Shown here: piece after piece, positions 42,286-52,056 of the stretch | Layout of the letters: every line of letters begins with the position of its first letter | Position numbering within the stretch: the stretch's first letter is position 1 | Assembly (NCBI RefSeq): GCF_014174355.1 | Contig: NZ_JABEQF010000010.1 | Span: 55,397 to 119,396, forward strand | Length of the DNA stretch: 64,000 bases | Direction of reading: 5' to 3' | Origin: Gluconacetobacter azotocaptans | Lineage (GTDB): Bacteria; Pseudomonadota; Alphaproteobacteria; Acetobacterales; Acetobacteraceae | Translations under genes and position numbers: made by a program | The notes under the pieces: generated by a model | Told to the model about the DNA's origin: nothing | The model's database searches: none | What the model saw: only the letters and a program-made list of their open reading frames with translations

Positions 42286-43704
42286 ATGTTTCCCTTGTAC
42301 TGGCGGACGTTCCTGTATGTTGTCCTGGTGGCCCGGGTGGTCGTTGCGGGAACGGTCAGCCTGCATGTTCTGCTGACGAAACGTGACGTCGGGGCGTCCA
42401 TCGGCTGGATCGGGATCGCGGTGCTGATGCCGTTCACCGGCGGCGTGCTCTACACGATGTTCGGGATCAATCGAGTCCATCGGCGGGCGCGCAAGCTGAT
42501 CGGGCGGCAATCCTGGCATAGTCGCACCCTGACATCGCGCTGGAAGCGGGCCGAACAGGGCAGCTTCGCGCCGCTGGCGGACATGGTCAGCAAGCTGACC
42601 GGACGCCCGCTGATGACGGGAAACAGCATCCGCGTGCTGCATGACGGGGACGAAGCCTACCCCCAGATGCTCGATGCCATCGCCAACGCCACCACCACCA
42701 TATTGCTGTGTTCCTATATCTTTCGGAACGACAACGTGGGCGGCCGGTTCGTGACAGCACTGGTCGATGCCCATCGGCGGGGCGTCGCCGTTCGCGTGTT
42801 GGTGGATGGCATCGGCAGCGGCTACTTCCGCTGTCCCGTCGCCCACGCGCTGCACGCGGCAGGTGTGCCGGTCGGGCGTTTCATGCATTCGATGCTGCCG
42901 TGGCGCATGCCGTTCATCAACATGCGCAACCACAAGAAGATCCTGGTGGTGGACGGGCGCGTGGGGTTTCTGGGCGGCCTGAATATCGGGCAGGAAAATC
43001 TGGTCGCAAGCCGGCCCGTCCATCCGGTCTCGGACACGCATTTCCATGTCGAAGGGCCGGTCATCCACCAGTTGACCGAGGCGTTCGCACAGGACTGGTC
43101 TTTCGTGTCGGGCGAGGACCTGCATGCCGCCCTGTTCTTTCCCGACGTCAGCCAGCGCGGCGAGACCCTGACGCGCATCGTCACGGCCGGCCCGGATTCC
43201 GACCTCGAGAAAATCGAATATACGATGCTGCAGGCCATCACCCTGGCCCGGCGTTCCGTGCGCCTGATGACCCCCTATTTCCTGCCCGGCGAGCGTTTCC
43301 TGACGGAACTGGCCCTGGCAGCACTGCGGGGGGTCGAGGTGGACATCGTCGTTCCGCGCCACAGCAACCACACCCTGATCGACTGGGCGCGGGCGGCCAA
43401 CCTGCCGCGTTTCCTGGATTCGGGCTGTCGGGTCTGGCAGGCGAGCCCGCCGTTCAATCATTCGAAACTGATGGTGGTGGACCGGCACTGGACGTTCGTC
43501 GGCAGTTCCAATCTGGACGTCCGGAGCCTGCGGCTGAATTTCGAAATCAACCTGGAGGCCTATGACGACGCGCTTGCCAACATGCTGGACGATTTCGTCG
43601 TCCGTCACCGGCATGATCGCCTGACCCATCATGACCTGGACCGACGTCGCCTGCCGATCCGGATCCGCGATGCCGGGGCGCGGCTGCTGCTGCCTTATTT
43701 GTAG
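42286..43704 (+). CDS. cls: Cardiolipin synthase
   Basis: Cls joins two phosphatidylglycerols into cardiolipin at the inner membrane. The 472-residue product starts with two transmembrane helices (about residues 5-25 and 35-55). Two phospholipase D domains follow, with HKD motifs [21 protein letters not shown] and [23 protein letters not shown] 42286 is chosen; an in-frame TTG at 42268 exists. Its end overlaps the convergent EEP gene by 10 bp. Confidence 0.95.
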   Translation: MFPLYWRTFLYVVLVARVVVAGTVSLHVLLTKRDVGASIGWIGIAVLMPFTGGVLYTMFGINRVHRRARKLIGRQSWHSRTLTSRWKRAEQGSFAPLADMVSKLTGRPLMTGNSIRVLHDGDEAYPQMLDAIANATTTILLCSYIFRNDNVGGRFVTALVDAHRRGVAVRVLVDGIGSGYFRCPVAHALHAAGVPVGRFMHSMLPWRMPFINMRNHKKILVVDGRVGFLGGLNIGQENLVASRPVHPVSDTHFHVEGPVIHQLTEAFAQDWSFVSGEDLHAALFFPDVSQRGETLTRIVTAGPDSDLEKIEYTMLQAITLARRSVRLMTPYFLPGERFLTELALAALRGVEVDIVVPRHSNHTLIDWARAANLPRFLDSGCRVWQASPPFNHSKLMVVDRHWTFVGSSNLDVRSLRLNFEINLEAYDDALANMLDDFVVRHRHDRLTHHDLDRRRLPIRIRDAGARLLLPYL

Positions 43705-44402
43705 CCGGACAATTCCAGCCGGACGGTAATGGGGCGATGATCGGACACATAATTGTCCAGCACGCGGGCCTCGGTGCAGCTCAGTCCCCGGACCAGGCAG
43801 CGGTCGATACGGATCGGCACCATATCGGCCATGCGATGGGTCGGCGCCCGTGGGCCGACATCGCGGAAGTGGGGCATCATGGTCGGCCCGACCAGGTTGA
43901 AATCGCCCAGGACGGCGGCGTGCGGCGGCAGGAGCTCGGCGATGCGGCGCAACTGCCGCCGGTTCATGATCTGGCCGTGCGACAGATGGACGTTCGCAAC
44001 CGTAAATGTGAACGGCGTGCATTCGATCATCTGAGCGACACGCCTGACCAGCGGGCCTGACGGCAGCGTGCAACTCAGGGGCGGACGGCGAAAGGGCCAC
44101 GGGCTCCAGCATGCGACGCCATGGATCCTGCCGGGCAACGGGGCGCGGGCATAGTAGCCGCCGATCAGGTCGGGCAGGGCATCGAAGTCGGACGTCGCCT
44201 CCTGCATCAGCAGCAGGTCGGGTGTCTCTTTCTCGATCAGATGGATGACGTCGCGCGGCGTGGCGCCCACCCGTCGCAGCAGGTTCCAGCTGACGATCTT
44301 GCGTTCGGACCCGCTTGCCGTCGCGGGCAGGTGAATCGGGCGCGGCCGCGTGCCTGGGGGCAATGGCACGGCAACATGCGAAAAAGGGTGGGCGCGGGTC
44401 AT
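43695..44402 (-). CDS. Endonuclease/exonuclease/phosphatase family protein
   Basis: A 235-residue EEP-fold metal-dependent phosphodiesterase. It has all blocks in order: KIVSWNLLRR, LLLMQEATSDFDALP, VANVHLSHGQ, AVLGDFNLVGP and DNYVSDHRPITVRLEL. Substrate may be a nucleic acid, phospholipid or sugar phosphate; the family alone does not tell. Its ATG overlaps the stop of the upstream AI-2E-type permease gene by 4 bp. Confidence 0.85.
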   Translation of the reverse strand: MTRAHPFSHVAVPLPPGTRPRPIHLPATASGSERKIVSWNLLRRVGATPRDVIHLIEKETPDLLLMQEATSDFDALPDLIGGYYARAPLPGRIHGVACWSPWPFRRPPLSCTLPSGPLVRRVAQMIECTPFTFTVANVHLSHGQIMNRRQLRRIAELLPPHAAVLGDFNLVGPTMMPHFRDVGPRAPTHRMADMVPIRIDRCLVRGLSCTEARVLDNYVSDHRPITVRLELSGYK

Positions 44403-45517
44403 GATTCGAAGAAAGGCTCCTGTAACGGGGCGCCGTGTCGGGCGCGGCCGGATCCATTGGCGGCGAATTCCGCCGTCAGCGTGTAGCCGACGCCCAACAG
44501 CACCGGCCCGAGGAAGATTCCCAGCCCCCCGAACGTCCACACCCCGCCCAGGACACCCAGAACCGTCAGCAGATAGGGCAATTGCGCGCCGCGCGAGATG
44601 AACATGGGGCGGATGATATGATCCGCACCGGAGATAATGGCGATGCCATAGACGATCAGGAAGACGCCCCAGCCGACATGGTGGGACAGAAGCAGCGCGA
44701 CAGCCCCTGGAATCCAGATCAGCGGTGCGCCGATGGGCAACACGGCGACGAACGCCGCAATCCCGCCGAACAGGACGGGATAGGGCAGGCCCGTGATCGC
44801 GAAGCCGATGCCCGTCAGAATTCCCTGGACGATGGCGGTTCCCAGGATCCCGTAGACCGTGCCCCTGATCGTGCGGCCGATGATGTTCAGGATGCGGTCG
44901 GCATAGGGCCCGGCAATCCGCCGGATGATCGCGGCGAAGGTCGCCCCGAGCGAATCCCCGCCCAGCCAGAAGAAAAATGCGATGAACAGCGCCATGCCCA
45001 GATGGGCCAGGCCGCTTGCGATCAGCATCAGCCCGGCAAGCATGGACTGCGCGATGCTGCCGGCATAGGGTCGGATCATGCGTTCGGCATGCCCCAGGTC
45101 GGTCCCCCACTGGGTCCAGGTATCGGCCAGATCGTGGCCGAAATGCGGGATACGCGACAGCCAGAGTGGCGGCGGGGGCAAATGGACCGATTGGGTCACC
45201 GTGGCCACCAGATTCTCGATGGTGCCCGGCAGGTCGGCGATGCTGCTGGACACGACCAGGCCGAAAGGCAGCACCACGACCAGCGCCGACAGGATGGTCA
45301 TGCCCAGCGCCGCCAGGACGGGGCTGGAGCGCTGGCGCAGCCGGACATGGATCGGCCAGGTCGAGAAGGTCAGGATCGCCGCCCACAGCAGCGCGGACAT
45401 GAACGGATAGAGAATGGCGCCGCACCCGAAGGCCACCCCGCCCAGCAACAATCCCATCATGATGCGTTCGGCCATGCGCTCCCGCCATTCCGTCCGGTGC
45501 CGGACGGCATCCGGCAT
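44399..45517 (-). CDS. AI-2E family transporter (YdiK/PerM-like permease)
   Basis: A 372-residue membrane protein with about seven to eight transmembrane segments and the family pattern (ALLWAAILTFSTWPIHVRLRQR; GIAAFVAVLPIGAPLIWIPGAVALLL; GADHIIRPMFISRGAQLPYLLTVLGVLGGVWTFGGLGIFLGPVLLGVGY). Named after E. coli TqsA, but most members have unknown substrates. It is cotranscribed with the EEP gene downstream (4-bp overlap). Confidence 0.87.
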   Translation of the reverse strand: MPDAVRHRTEWRERMAERIMMGLLLGGVAFGCGAILYPFMSALLWAAILTFSTWPIHVRLRQRSSPVLAALGMTILSALVVVLPFGLVVSSSIADLPGTIENLVATVTQSVHLPPPPLWLSRIPHFGHDLADTWTQWGTDLGHAERMIRPYAGSIAQSMLAGLMLIASGLAHLGMALFIAFFFWLGGDSLGATFAAIIRRIAGPYADRILNIIGRTIRGTVYGILGTAIVQGILTGIGFAITGLPYPVLFGGIAAFVAVLPIGAPLIWIPGAVALLLSHHVGWGVFLIVYGIAIISGADHIIRPMFISRGAQLPYLLTVLGVLGGVWTFGGLGIFLGPVLLGVGYTLTAEFAANGSGRARHGAPLQEPFFES

Positions 45518-45718
45518 GGCGTGATGATGTGGCAGACCGGCAGGGCGGTAAAGACCCGGTCATGCTGCCTCCGTCGTTCGTGCGCGATCGCGATGCCTCT
45601 GGCCCCATATCGGGCGCCCGACGCCTGTTGATCGGGGCACGTACGCTCCGGTAAGGACATGGGAAGACCGGTCGATGGTGCGTGTCTGTCGCGCGCCGGA
45701 CCGGCGAGGGACCCGCGC

Positions 45719-46594
45719 ATGCATCCTCTGATTTCGCCGGCCCAGCTTCTGGACGGCCTGTCCTTGCCCAGCCTGGTCATCCTGGATGCCACGCTCGCCT
45801 TGCCGGGCGAGAATTTCGACCCCGTGCAGCGATTCGCCCAGGCCCGGATCCCCGGCGCCAGGTATTTCGACATCGAGCTGTTCTCGGATCCGGAATCGAC
45901 CCTGCCGCACATGATCCCGTCGCAGGCCCGATTCGAACGGCTGGCGCGGGGTCTGGGAATCGACGCCGACTCCCCCATCATCTTCTACGATCAGGGCAAT
46001 GCGGCGTCGGCGGCCCGCGCATGGTGGCTGGCCGGACTGTTCGGGCTGGATCGCGTGCAGGTGCTCGATGGCGGCCTGCCGGCATGGCTGCGCGCCGGGG
46101 GGCCGGTGCAGGCGGAAACGGCGACGAAAGAGGCCAGCCCCGCCGACACGACCGCCGCCTTCCGGACCGCCCCCCGGTTCGGAAGGGTACGGGGCCTGGG
46201 GGACATGAAGAACCTCGTCGGACGGGACGACGTGCTGATCCTGGACGCGCGCTCGCGGGGCCGGTTCGAGGGCACGGCGGCCGAACCGCGCGCCGGCCTG
46301 CCATCGGGCCATATGCCCGGCGCGGCCAGCCTTCCATACGGCGACCTGCTGGATGAAAACCGGGCGTTCCTGCCAGGCCCGGCGCTGCGGGAGCGTTTCA
46401 TCCGCACGGGCGTCGCCGACGATCGGCCGGTGATCACGACATGCGGGTCGGGTTTGTCGGCGTCCGTCCTCTCGCTGGGTCTTGCGGCATGCGGCTGGAC
46501 GTCGCATGCGCTCTATGACGGGTCGTGGGCCGAATGGGCCTCGACGCCGGGCGTGCCGATCGAGACGGGGCCGGGACGGAGTGAAATGGCGTGA
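45719..46594 (+). CDS. sseA: 3-mercaptopyruvate (thiosulfate) sulfurtransferase
   Basis: A 291-residue two-domain rhodanese. The N-terminal inactive domain has DATLALPGENFDPVQRFAQARIPGARYFDIE. The catalytic domain has DARSRGRFEGTAAEPRAGLPSGHMPGA and the active cysteine C242 in TTCGSGLSAS, the CGSG(V/L) loop of mercaptopyruvate-type enzymes. It moves sulfur from 3-mercaptopyruvate to acceptors. Start ATG 45719 (MHPLIS) is favoured over an ATG 60 bp upstream. It overlaps metC by 4 bp. Confidence 0.9.
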   Translation: MHPLISPAQLLDGLSLPSLVILDATLALPGENFDPVQRFAQARIPGARYFDIELFSDPESTLPHMIPSQARFERLARGLGIDADSPIIFYDQGNAASAARAWWLAGLFGLDRVQVLDGGLPAWLRAGGPVQAETATKEASPADTTAAFRTAPRFGRVRGLGDMKNLVGRDDVLILDARSRGRFEGTAAEPRAGLPSGHMPGAASLPYGDLLDENRAFLPGPALRERFIRTGVADDRPVITTCGSGLSASVLSLGLAACGWTSHALYDGSWAEWASTPGVPIETGPGRSEMA

Positions 46595-47832
46595 CATTCG
46601 ACCGGGATACATTGCACCGAAAGGTCTCGCGCGGATGGCGCGAGATGGCGACGCTGCTGGTCCAGGTGGCCCGCGACCAGCCGACGGACCAGGCCGGCGT
46701 ATTGGTGAACCCGGCGGTAACCCGGGGATCCACGGTCCTGTTTCCCACCGTCGACGCCATGCAGCGCAACGGCCAGCGGCGTTATGACCACGAGATGATC
46801 TATGGCGCGATGGGAACGCCGATCCAGCATCAGCTGGAAACGGCGATCGCCGCCATCGAAGGCGCGCGCCATACCCAGATCGTGTCGTCGGGCCTGGCGG
46901 CCTGTACGACCCCGCTTCTGGCTTTCCTGAGCAAGAATGGCCATTGCCTGATCCCGGATTCGGTCTACGGCCCGACGCGACGCTTCGCGAACACAGTGCT
47001 GCGCCGCTTTGGGGTGGAGACGACCTATTATCCGCCGACGATCGACGCGGCGGGCCTGCATGCGGCAATGCGCCCCAATACCCAGATCGTGTTCACCGAA
47101 AGCCCGGGCAGCCATACGTTCGAGGTCCAGGACATCCGCATGATCGCCGACGTGGCCCACGAGCATGGCGCGCGCGTCATGCTGGACAACACCTGGGGCA
47201 TCGGCGTGTTCCAGCCATTCCGGCACGGCGTCGACATCTCGATCCAGGCCCTGACCAAATATCCATCCGGCCATTCCGACACCATCGTCGGCGCGGTGTC
47301 CGTGGCCGATGAACAGGATTGGCATGTGCTGCGCGACACCTGCATCCAGATCGGGCAACTGGCGGGACCGGACGATTGCTGGCTGACCCTTCGGGGCCTG
47401 CGCACCATGGGCGCCCGCCTGGAAAAGCAGTCGTGCGCGGCCATTGATATCGCCTTGTGGCTGGCCGAGCGGCCGGAAGTCAGCCGCGTGCTGCACCCGG
47501 CGCTGCCGTCCTGTCCGGGACATGCCTTGTGGGAGCGTGATTTTACCGGTGCGTCGGCGTTGTTCGGTGTGGTGTTCAAACCGGAATACGGGGTGGCGGA
47601 CATGACCGCCATGATCGATTCCCTGACCATGTTCGGGCTGGGGGCATCATGGGGCGGTTACGAAAGCCTGGTCCTGCCCACGACCCATGGCATTACCCGC
47701 TCATGCCCGGCGCCGGCCGACGATGGCCCGGCCTTGCGCCTGCATATCGGCCTGGAAAACCCGAACGACTTGATTGCCGACCTGTCTGCCGGGCTGGATG
47801 TCCTGTCGCGCAGGACCATGCCTCAGGACTGA
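46591..47832 (+). CDS. metC: Cystathionine beta-lyase
   Basis: MetC splits cystathionine into homocysteine, pyruvate and ammonia in methionine synthesis. The 413-residue PLP enzyme has RRYDHEMIYGAMGTPIQHQLE, IVSSGLAACTTPLLAFL, FTESPGSHTFEVQDI, LDNTWGIGVFQPF and the PLP lysine K223 in QALTKYPSGHSD. GTG 46591 overlaps the sseA stop (GTGA). With SseA it forms a sulfur amino-acid pair. It is convergent with luxR (11 bp). Confidence 0.93.
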   Translation: MTFDRDTLHRKVSRGWREMATLLVQVARDQPTDQAGVLVNPAVTRGSTVLFPTVDAMQRNGQRRYDHEMIYGAMGTPIQHQLETAIAAIEGARHTQIVSSGLAACTTPLLAFLSKNGHCLIPDSVYGPTRRFANTVLRRFGVETTYYPPTIDAAGLHAAMRPNTQIVFTESPGSHTFEVQDIRMIADVAHEHGARVMLDNTWGIGVFQPFRHGVDISIQALTKYPSGHSDTIVGAVSVADEQDWHVLRDTCIQIGQLAGPDDCWLTLRGLRTMGARLEKQSCAAIDIALWLAERPEVSRVLHPALPSCPGHALWERDFTGASALFGVVFKPEYGVADMTAMIDSLTMFGLGASWGGYESLVLPTTHGITRSCPAPADDGPALRLHIGLENPNDLIADLSAGLDVLSRRTMPQD

Positions 47833-47843
47833 CCGCAAGGAAA

Positions 47844-48953
47844 TCAGGCGTCGCCCAGGCCCGACAAGCCTGACACCAGGGTCGATAGCTGGCTCTGGCT
47901 TGCGATGTTCAGTTTCCTGAAGACGACCTTCAGCAGGGAACGCGCATATTGGTCGGAAATACCCAGCGATTTTGCCGCGTCCTTCGGGGATACGCCGCTT
48001 CCGATTTTCTGGGCGAGCCGGATCTCGGCCGCCGTCAGCCCCAGCGGGCGCAGCGCGGCGGAAACGTCCGTCTCTCTTGACCCGGTTTTATATGCCAGGA
48101 TCAGCATGGCCGACTGGCGCGCCTCATGGACATGAAACATGCTTTCGCGCGGAAGCCTGACAGCTCTGACGATCAAATTTTGTCCTGACGGGCAGTTCAG
48201 CACGATGAATCCCTTATGGGCGGATTGTACCTCTCCGCAGGCGGTTGCCTTCAGAAGGGCGTCCAGGCGGTTCTGATTGTCCCGATTGCCGGAAATGATC
48301 CGGCCGTTCAGGTAATCGACGCCGTCCCCCAGCATGCCCCTGAGTTTCTGATTGATGAGTACGACGCCGCCGTCTCCGTTCAACAGGGCGGCGCCACACT
48401 GAAGACGATGGCAAAGATCTGCAAAGCCCTCGGCCAGAAGACGTGTCTTTCCGATTTCGGCGGACAGGCTCAACGATCTGGAGATATGGCGCGCAAGAAT
48501 GCCACGTACCCGTCGCTCGTCGGGCGTCTCGGGTTCCGCATTCAGGGCCCTTTGGACCGCGAAGACGAATTCAGGGGCGCTTGGCTCCGCAAAACCAAAG
48601 CGACACGTCCGTCCACGGTCGAATTTTCTTAGGAAATCCTGATAGAACGGATGGCGTTTCATTTCATCGTCGCTGATGAATTCGATGTCGGACACGTCTC
48701 CTACCAATCTGTCGGGACAGTATGTTTTGTAAGGATTATATCGCCACCAATATTCATAATACAATAAATCGGAAACGCGGTCCTCTGATGAACTGAATCG
48801 CAGTTCCTTATTCAAGTGATCGCTCGGAATGATCGCAGCCCCAGCCGCACCCACGCATTCTGCTATAGCTTTGAGGGTAGGCTGCCAGTTTTCTTCGTGC
48901 GAAGAACATTTATATATATCTTCAATTATCGAATTTATTCTTTCGATATACAT
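47844..48953 (-). CDS. LuxR-type helix-turn-helix transcriptional regulator
   Basis: A 369-residue regulator. The C-terminal domain (about 305-365) is a LuxR/GerE helix-turn-helix (LGLTAAEIRLAQKIGSGVSPKDAAKSLGISDQYARSLLKVVFRKLNIASQSQL). The long N-terminal region has no known ligand-binding signature; a PAS-like segment is possible near 210-270. ATG 48953 has GGAGG seven bases upstream. It lies 22 bp after comM in the same direction. Its first third is markedly AT-rich compared with the flanks, which suggests acquired DNA. Ligand and targets are unknown. Confidence 0.85.
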   Translation of the reverse strand: MYIERINSIIEDIYKCSSHEENWQPTLKAIAECVGAAGAAIIPSDHLNKELRFSSSEDRVSDLLYYEYWWRYNPYKTYCPDRLVGDVSDIEFISDDEMKRHPFYQDFLRKFDRGRTCRFGFAEPSAPEFVFAVQRALNAEPETPDERRVRGILARHISRSLSLSAEIGKTRLLAEGFADLCHRLQCGAALLNGDGGVVLINQKLRGMLGDGVDYLNGRIISGNRDNQNRLDALLKATACGEVQSAHKGFIVLNCPSGQNLIVRAVRLPRESMFHVHEARQSAMLILAYKTGSRETDVSAALRPLGLTAAEIRLAQKIGSGVSPKDAAKSLGISDQYARSLLKVVFRKLNIASQSQLSTLVSGLSGLGDA

Positions 48954-48975
48954 AAAAATTCCTCCGAAATGAGCA

Positions 48976-50481
48976 TCATCGCCGGTCCGGCCGCCGCAGG
49001 CGATATCCCGCGGCCTCGGCCACGTGGGGTTGCGCGATTTCCTCTTGGCCCGCCAGATCGGCGATCGTCCGGGCAACCCGCAGCAGCCGTGTGAAGCCAC
49101 GGGCCGACAGGCGCAGCCGCTCGGCCACCAGCACGGCATAATCGCGCGCGGCAGGGGCGGTCGGAAACTGGTCCGGCGCGACTTCGGCATTGCACAGGCC
49201 GTTCTGGCGCGCCTTTTGCCGCGCACGGGCCGCCGCGACCCGCGCCGCCACCACCGCGCTGGTTTCGCCCGTCGGCAGGCCGGCCAGTTGCGACGGCGGC
49301 ACGGGTTCGACATGCACGGTCATGTCCATCCGGTCCAGCATCGGGCCCGAGATCCGCGACACGTAATCCTCGCCGCAGCGGGGTGCCTTCCGGCATTCCT
49401 GCGCGGCATCGCCCAGATAGCCGCACCGGCAGGGATTCATCGCGGCGATCAATTGGAAGCGGGCAGGGAAGGTCACATGGGCGGAGGCGCGTGCGATGGT
49501 GATCGTGCCCGTTTCGATGGGCTGCCGCAGGGCCTCGAGCGCCGGACGCGAGAATTCGGGCAATTCGTCCAGAAACAGAACGCCGCGATGGGCCAGGCTG
49601 ACCTCGCCGGGCCGGACACGGCTGCTGCCGCCCACCAGGGCGACCTGGCTGGTCGAATGATGCGGATCGCGAAAAGGCGGACGAAAGATCGGCATCCCCA
49701 TGGGCAGTTGCCCCGCGACACTGTGGATGCGGCTGATCTCCAGGATTTCCTCGGCGTCCAGGTCCGGGAGCAGCGAGGGCAGCCGGGCGGCCAGCATCGA
49801 TTTGCCGGCCCCCGGCGGCCCGGTCATCAGCAGGGAATGGCCCCCGGCCGCCGCGATTTCCAAGGCGCGCTTGGCGGTTTCCATGCCACGCACGTCGGCC
49901 AGGTCGGTCCGTGGCCCATCCGGATCGTCGGGCAGGCGCTGGGGCAGTTCCACGGATGGAAGAACCTGCTCGCCATTGAAATGATTGACCAGCGCCAGCA
50001 GGGATTCGGCAGCCAGGATATCCAGGGCATCGCCCGCCCAGCGCGCCTCGCGCCCTTGGGCGGCGGCACACACCAGCCCCATGGACTGCTCTACCGCGCA
50101 GATGGCGGCGGGCAGAACGCCCGGCACCGGGTTGATCCGGCCGTCCAGCGACAATTCGCCGATCGCCCCGAAACGTCCGCTATCCTCGGGGGGTACCAGC
50201 TTCATGGCCGTCAGCAGCGCCATCGCGATCGGCAGATCGAAATGCGAGCCTTCCTTGACGATATTGGCCGGGGCCAGATTGACCACGATGCGTTTGGGCG
50301 GCAACGCCAGCCCCATGGCCGACAGCGCCGCGCGAACGCGCTCGCGCGCTTCGGCGACGGCCTTGTCCGCCAGGCCGACGATCAGGAAGGATGGCAGACC
50401 CGACGCCAGTTGCACTTCCACCCGCACGGGGATCGCCTCTATGCCCGAAAAGGCAAAGCCCAACACAGTGGAGATGCTCAT
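48976..50481 (-). CDS. ComM/YifB-family magnesium-chelatase-like AAA+ ATPase
   Basis: A 501-residue protein with an N-terminal Lon-protease-like domain (MSISTVLGFAFSGIEAIPVRVEVQLASGLPSFLIVGLADKAVAEARERVRAAL). The AAA+ core has Walker A TGPPGAGKS (about residue 220) and Walker B GVLFLDELPEF, and MNPCRCGYLGD is diagnostic. The C-terminal lid is Mg-chelatase-like. ComM is a branch-migration helicase that widens heteroduplex in natural transformation. ATG 50481 matches the family start. Confidence 0.93.
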   Translation of the reverse strand: MSISTVLGFAFSGIEAIPVRVEVQLASGLPSFLIVGLADKAVAEARERVRAALSAMGLALPPKRIVVNLAPANIVKEGSHFDLPIAMALLTAMKLVPPEDSGRFGAIGELSLDGRINPVPGVLPAAICAVEQSMGLVCAAAQGREARWAGDALDILAAESLLALVNHFNGEQVLPSVELPQRLPDDPDGPRTDLADVRGMETAKRALEIAAAGGHSLLMTGPPGAGKSMLAARLPSLLPDLDAEEILEISRIHSVAGQLPMGMPIFRPPFRDPHHSTSQVALVGGSSRVRPGEVSLAHRGVLFLDELPEFSRPALEALRQPIETGTITIARASAHVTFPARFQLIAAMNPCRCGYLGDAAQECRKAPRCGEDYVSRISGPMLDRMDMTVHVEPVPPSQLAGLPTGETSAVVAARVAAARARQKARQNGLCNAEVAPDQFPTAPAARDYAVLVAERLRLSARGFTRLLRVARTIADLAGQEEIAQPHVAEAAGYRLRRPDRR

Positions 50482-50589
50482 AAGGTCCCGATCGTCAGAC
50501 AATGCGCCAGAATGATCATTTTTAACCGAGAAACCGGAATTCGGAAGCCCGGCCCGTCCGGCGGTGATAACGGCAATATGAGTTGGCAT

Positions 50590-50617
50590 AATATATCTTA
50601 TGCGACTTTTGGCGCAA
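50590..50617 (-). promoter_or_regulatory. Candidate promoter upstream of comM
   Basis: Read leftward, TTGCGC (50612-50617) and TATATT (50590-50595) are 16 bp apart in the AT-rich part of the 249-bp gap before the comM ATG. It would drive comM and luxR. Called by eye. Confidence 0.38.
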
Positions 50618-50730
50618 ACGATGGCTGGCGAGCGGGAACGATAACGTCGTGTCCTGACGTCGGGCGCGCGGCAACCGGACCCGATCCGTTCGCCGCGCGC
50701 CTGAGGTTTCGACCCGAGCGTGAGCCGGTC

Positions 50731-51465
50731 TTACAGCCGCGTTCCCTTCGGTTCGTCAGGAACCGAGACGGTCCCTATCCCTTCGATCTCTTTCGTCAGG
50801 GACGCCGGCCGCCTTGTCAGTTCGACCGCGCCGACACCGCTGAGATGAACCCCTGCGTGCCCTGTCGGACCGACGCTGACATGACCGGCCCCCTGGATGT
50901 CTATGTCCGCGTCCGTCACGATCATGTCGGAAAGGTCCGCATTCGCCGCTCCCGCGACCGACAGCGAGATCTTGTCCGCCCGGCCGTGGCCCACGACGTC
51001 CGCCGCCCCTTCCACCGTCAGCTTGAGGTGATCCACCGCAAGGTCCTGCAGGGTCAGTTTCCCCGCCGAACGGACGGTGATGGCCTTCAGCGCCGGCGCC
51101 GTCACGACGATACGCAGCCGCCCGGAATGCCAATGGTGATGATGGCCATTGTCGTCCATGTCGAGCGTATTGTCCTGAAGGCTGACCCGATCGACCAGCT
51201 TGCCGGGACCGCTGACGGTAATGCCTGCCGCCGGCCCCTGCGTATAGACGATCGTGGCCGGCACGGCGAAGGTCAGGTTCTCGGCCCCTGCCCAGGGGAT
51301 GGCGCGCGTTGCCGAGGGCGCCCCCTTTCCCGCGTCGTCATCGTCGTCGGTCCATATCATGTCCGGAAAATGCCAGTTCATCGGCCCCCGGACGGCCGCG
51401 ACGCTGAAACATGCCACCGAAAGCGCCGCCCCACCGACGGCCACAAGTGCGATCCCGCGAATCAT
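50731..51465 (-). CDS. Secreted GIN-domain (DUF2807) auto-adhesin-like protein
   Basis: A 244-residue exported protein: hydrophobic N-terminus (MIRGIALVAVGGAALSVACF), then a DUF2807/GIN right-handed beta-repeat region (VDRVSLQDNTLDM...ITVRSAGKLTLQDLAVDHLKLTVEGAADV...GAANADLSDMIVTDADIDIQGAGHVSV). Two odd patches stand out: five aspartates in a row near residue 40 and HHHHWH near 110. GIN proteins are thought to act at the cell surface. It follows the DUF1700 gene by 18 bp, with AGGAG before its ATG. Confidence 0.8.
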   Translation of the reverse strand: MIRGIALVAVGGAALSVACFSVAAVRGPMNWHFPDMIWTDDDDDAGKGAPSATRAIPWAGAENLTFAVPATIVYTQGPAAGITVSGPGKLVDRVSLQDNTLDMDDNGHHHHWHSGRLRIVVTAPALKAITVRSAGKLTLQDLAVDHLKLTVEGAADVVGHGRADKISLSVAGAANADLSDMIVTDADIDIQGAGHVSVGPTGHAGVHLSGVGAVELTRRPASLTKEIEGIGTVSVPDEPKGTRL

Positions 51466-51483
51466 GGGACAATTCTCCTATTG

Positions 51484-52056
51484 TCAGACGGACGGCTGGG
51501 GGGCGATCAGGCGGTAATGCGCGCGGCCGTAGCGGGCGAGCACATTGACCAGCCCGATCGTGAAGAGGATGCACACGGCGACCAGCGACGCCCCGCCGCT
51601 GGCCAGGCCCAGGCTGAGCAGACCCGCCTGAAGACGGTCGCCGGCAAAGCCCGGCAGGTTGGTGATCAGCGCGAACGGCAGCATCACGCTGCCGCTGAGA
51701 CAGATCGCCAGGCCCGCGACGAAGAACGAAAAGACAGACGCCACCGCGGCGGTCAGCAGCGGCAGGACGATGAACAAATCCAGCGCCGCCAGCCCCAGCA
51801 CGCCGACGATCACCCCCAGCGCAGCGGCCATGCTGCGTTCGTCTTCCCACCGGCGCAGGCCGGCCTCGGCCTGCAGTTCCCGCGCCAGGCGCGTCGGGTC
51901 TCCCAAACGGGCGGCGACCTCGGCCTCGCTTCGGCCGGCCGCCTGCCCTGCCTCGAAATGGCTGTCGTAATCGGCGACGATGTCCGCGACGGCCGATCGC
52001 GGCATCCCCTTCAGTCCGGCCTTCAGCCGCCGAAGGAAGGTCTGTCGCTCGTTCAT
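51484..52056 (-). CDS. DUF1700 family membrane protein
   Basis: A 190-residue product. The N-terminal 75 residues are the DUF1700 head (MNERQTFLRRLKAGLKGMPRSAVADIVADYDSHFEAGQAAGRSEAEVAARLGDPTRLARELQAE). Three to four transmembrane helices follow (about 78-180). DUF1700 genes are usually found with PadR repressors and GIN/DUF4097 proteins in envelope-stress-like cassettes, as here. Its ATG overlaps the padR stop by 4 bp. Confidence 0.87.
   Translation of the reverse strand: MNERQTFLRRLKAGLKGMPRSAVADIVADYDSHFEAGQAAGRSEAEVAARLGDPTRLARELQAEAGLRRWEDERSMAAALGVIVGVLGLAALDLFIVLPLLTAAVASVFSFFVAGLAICLSGSVMLPFALITNLPGFAGDRLQAGLLSLGLASGGASLVAVCILFTIGLVNVLARYGRAHYRLIAPQPSV

Noticed and set aside
42097..44457. 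A 786-codon open frame on the - strand across cls and the EEP gene
   Set aside because: Antisense to cls, which has both HKD motifs; no recognisable domain in the frame.
45518..45718. SAM-II riboswitch before sseA-metC
   Set aside because: The conserved alphaproteobacterial SAM-II core with its pseudoknot sequence is not present in this gap.
48927..48948. Inverted repeat TATCGAA-N8-TTCGATA near the luxR start as an operator
   Set aside because: It lies inside codons 2-9 of the gene, so its symmetry is likely incidental; at most it forms a weak mRNA hairpin.
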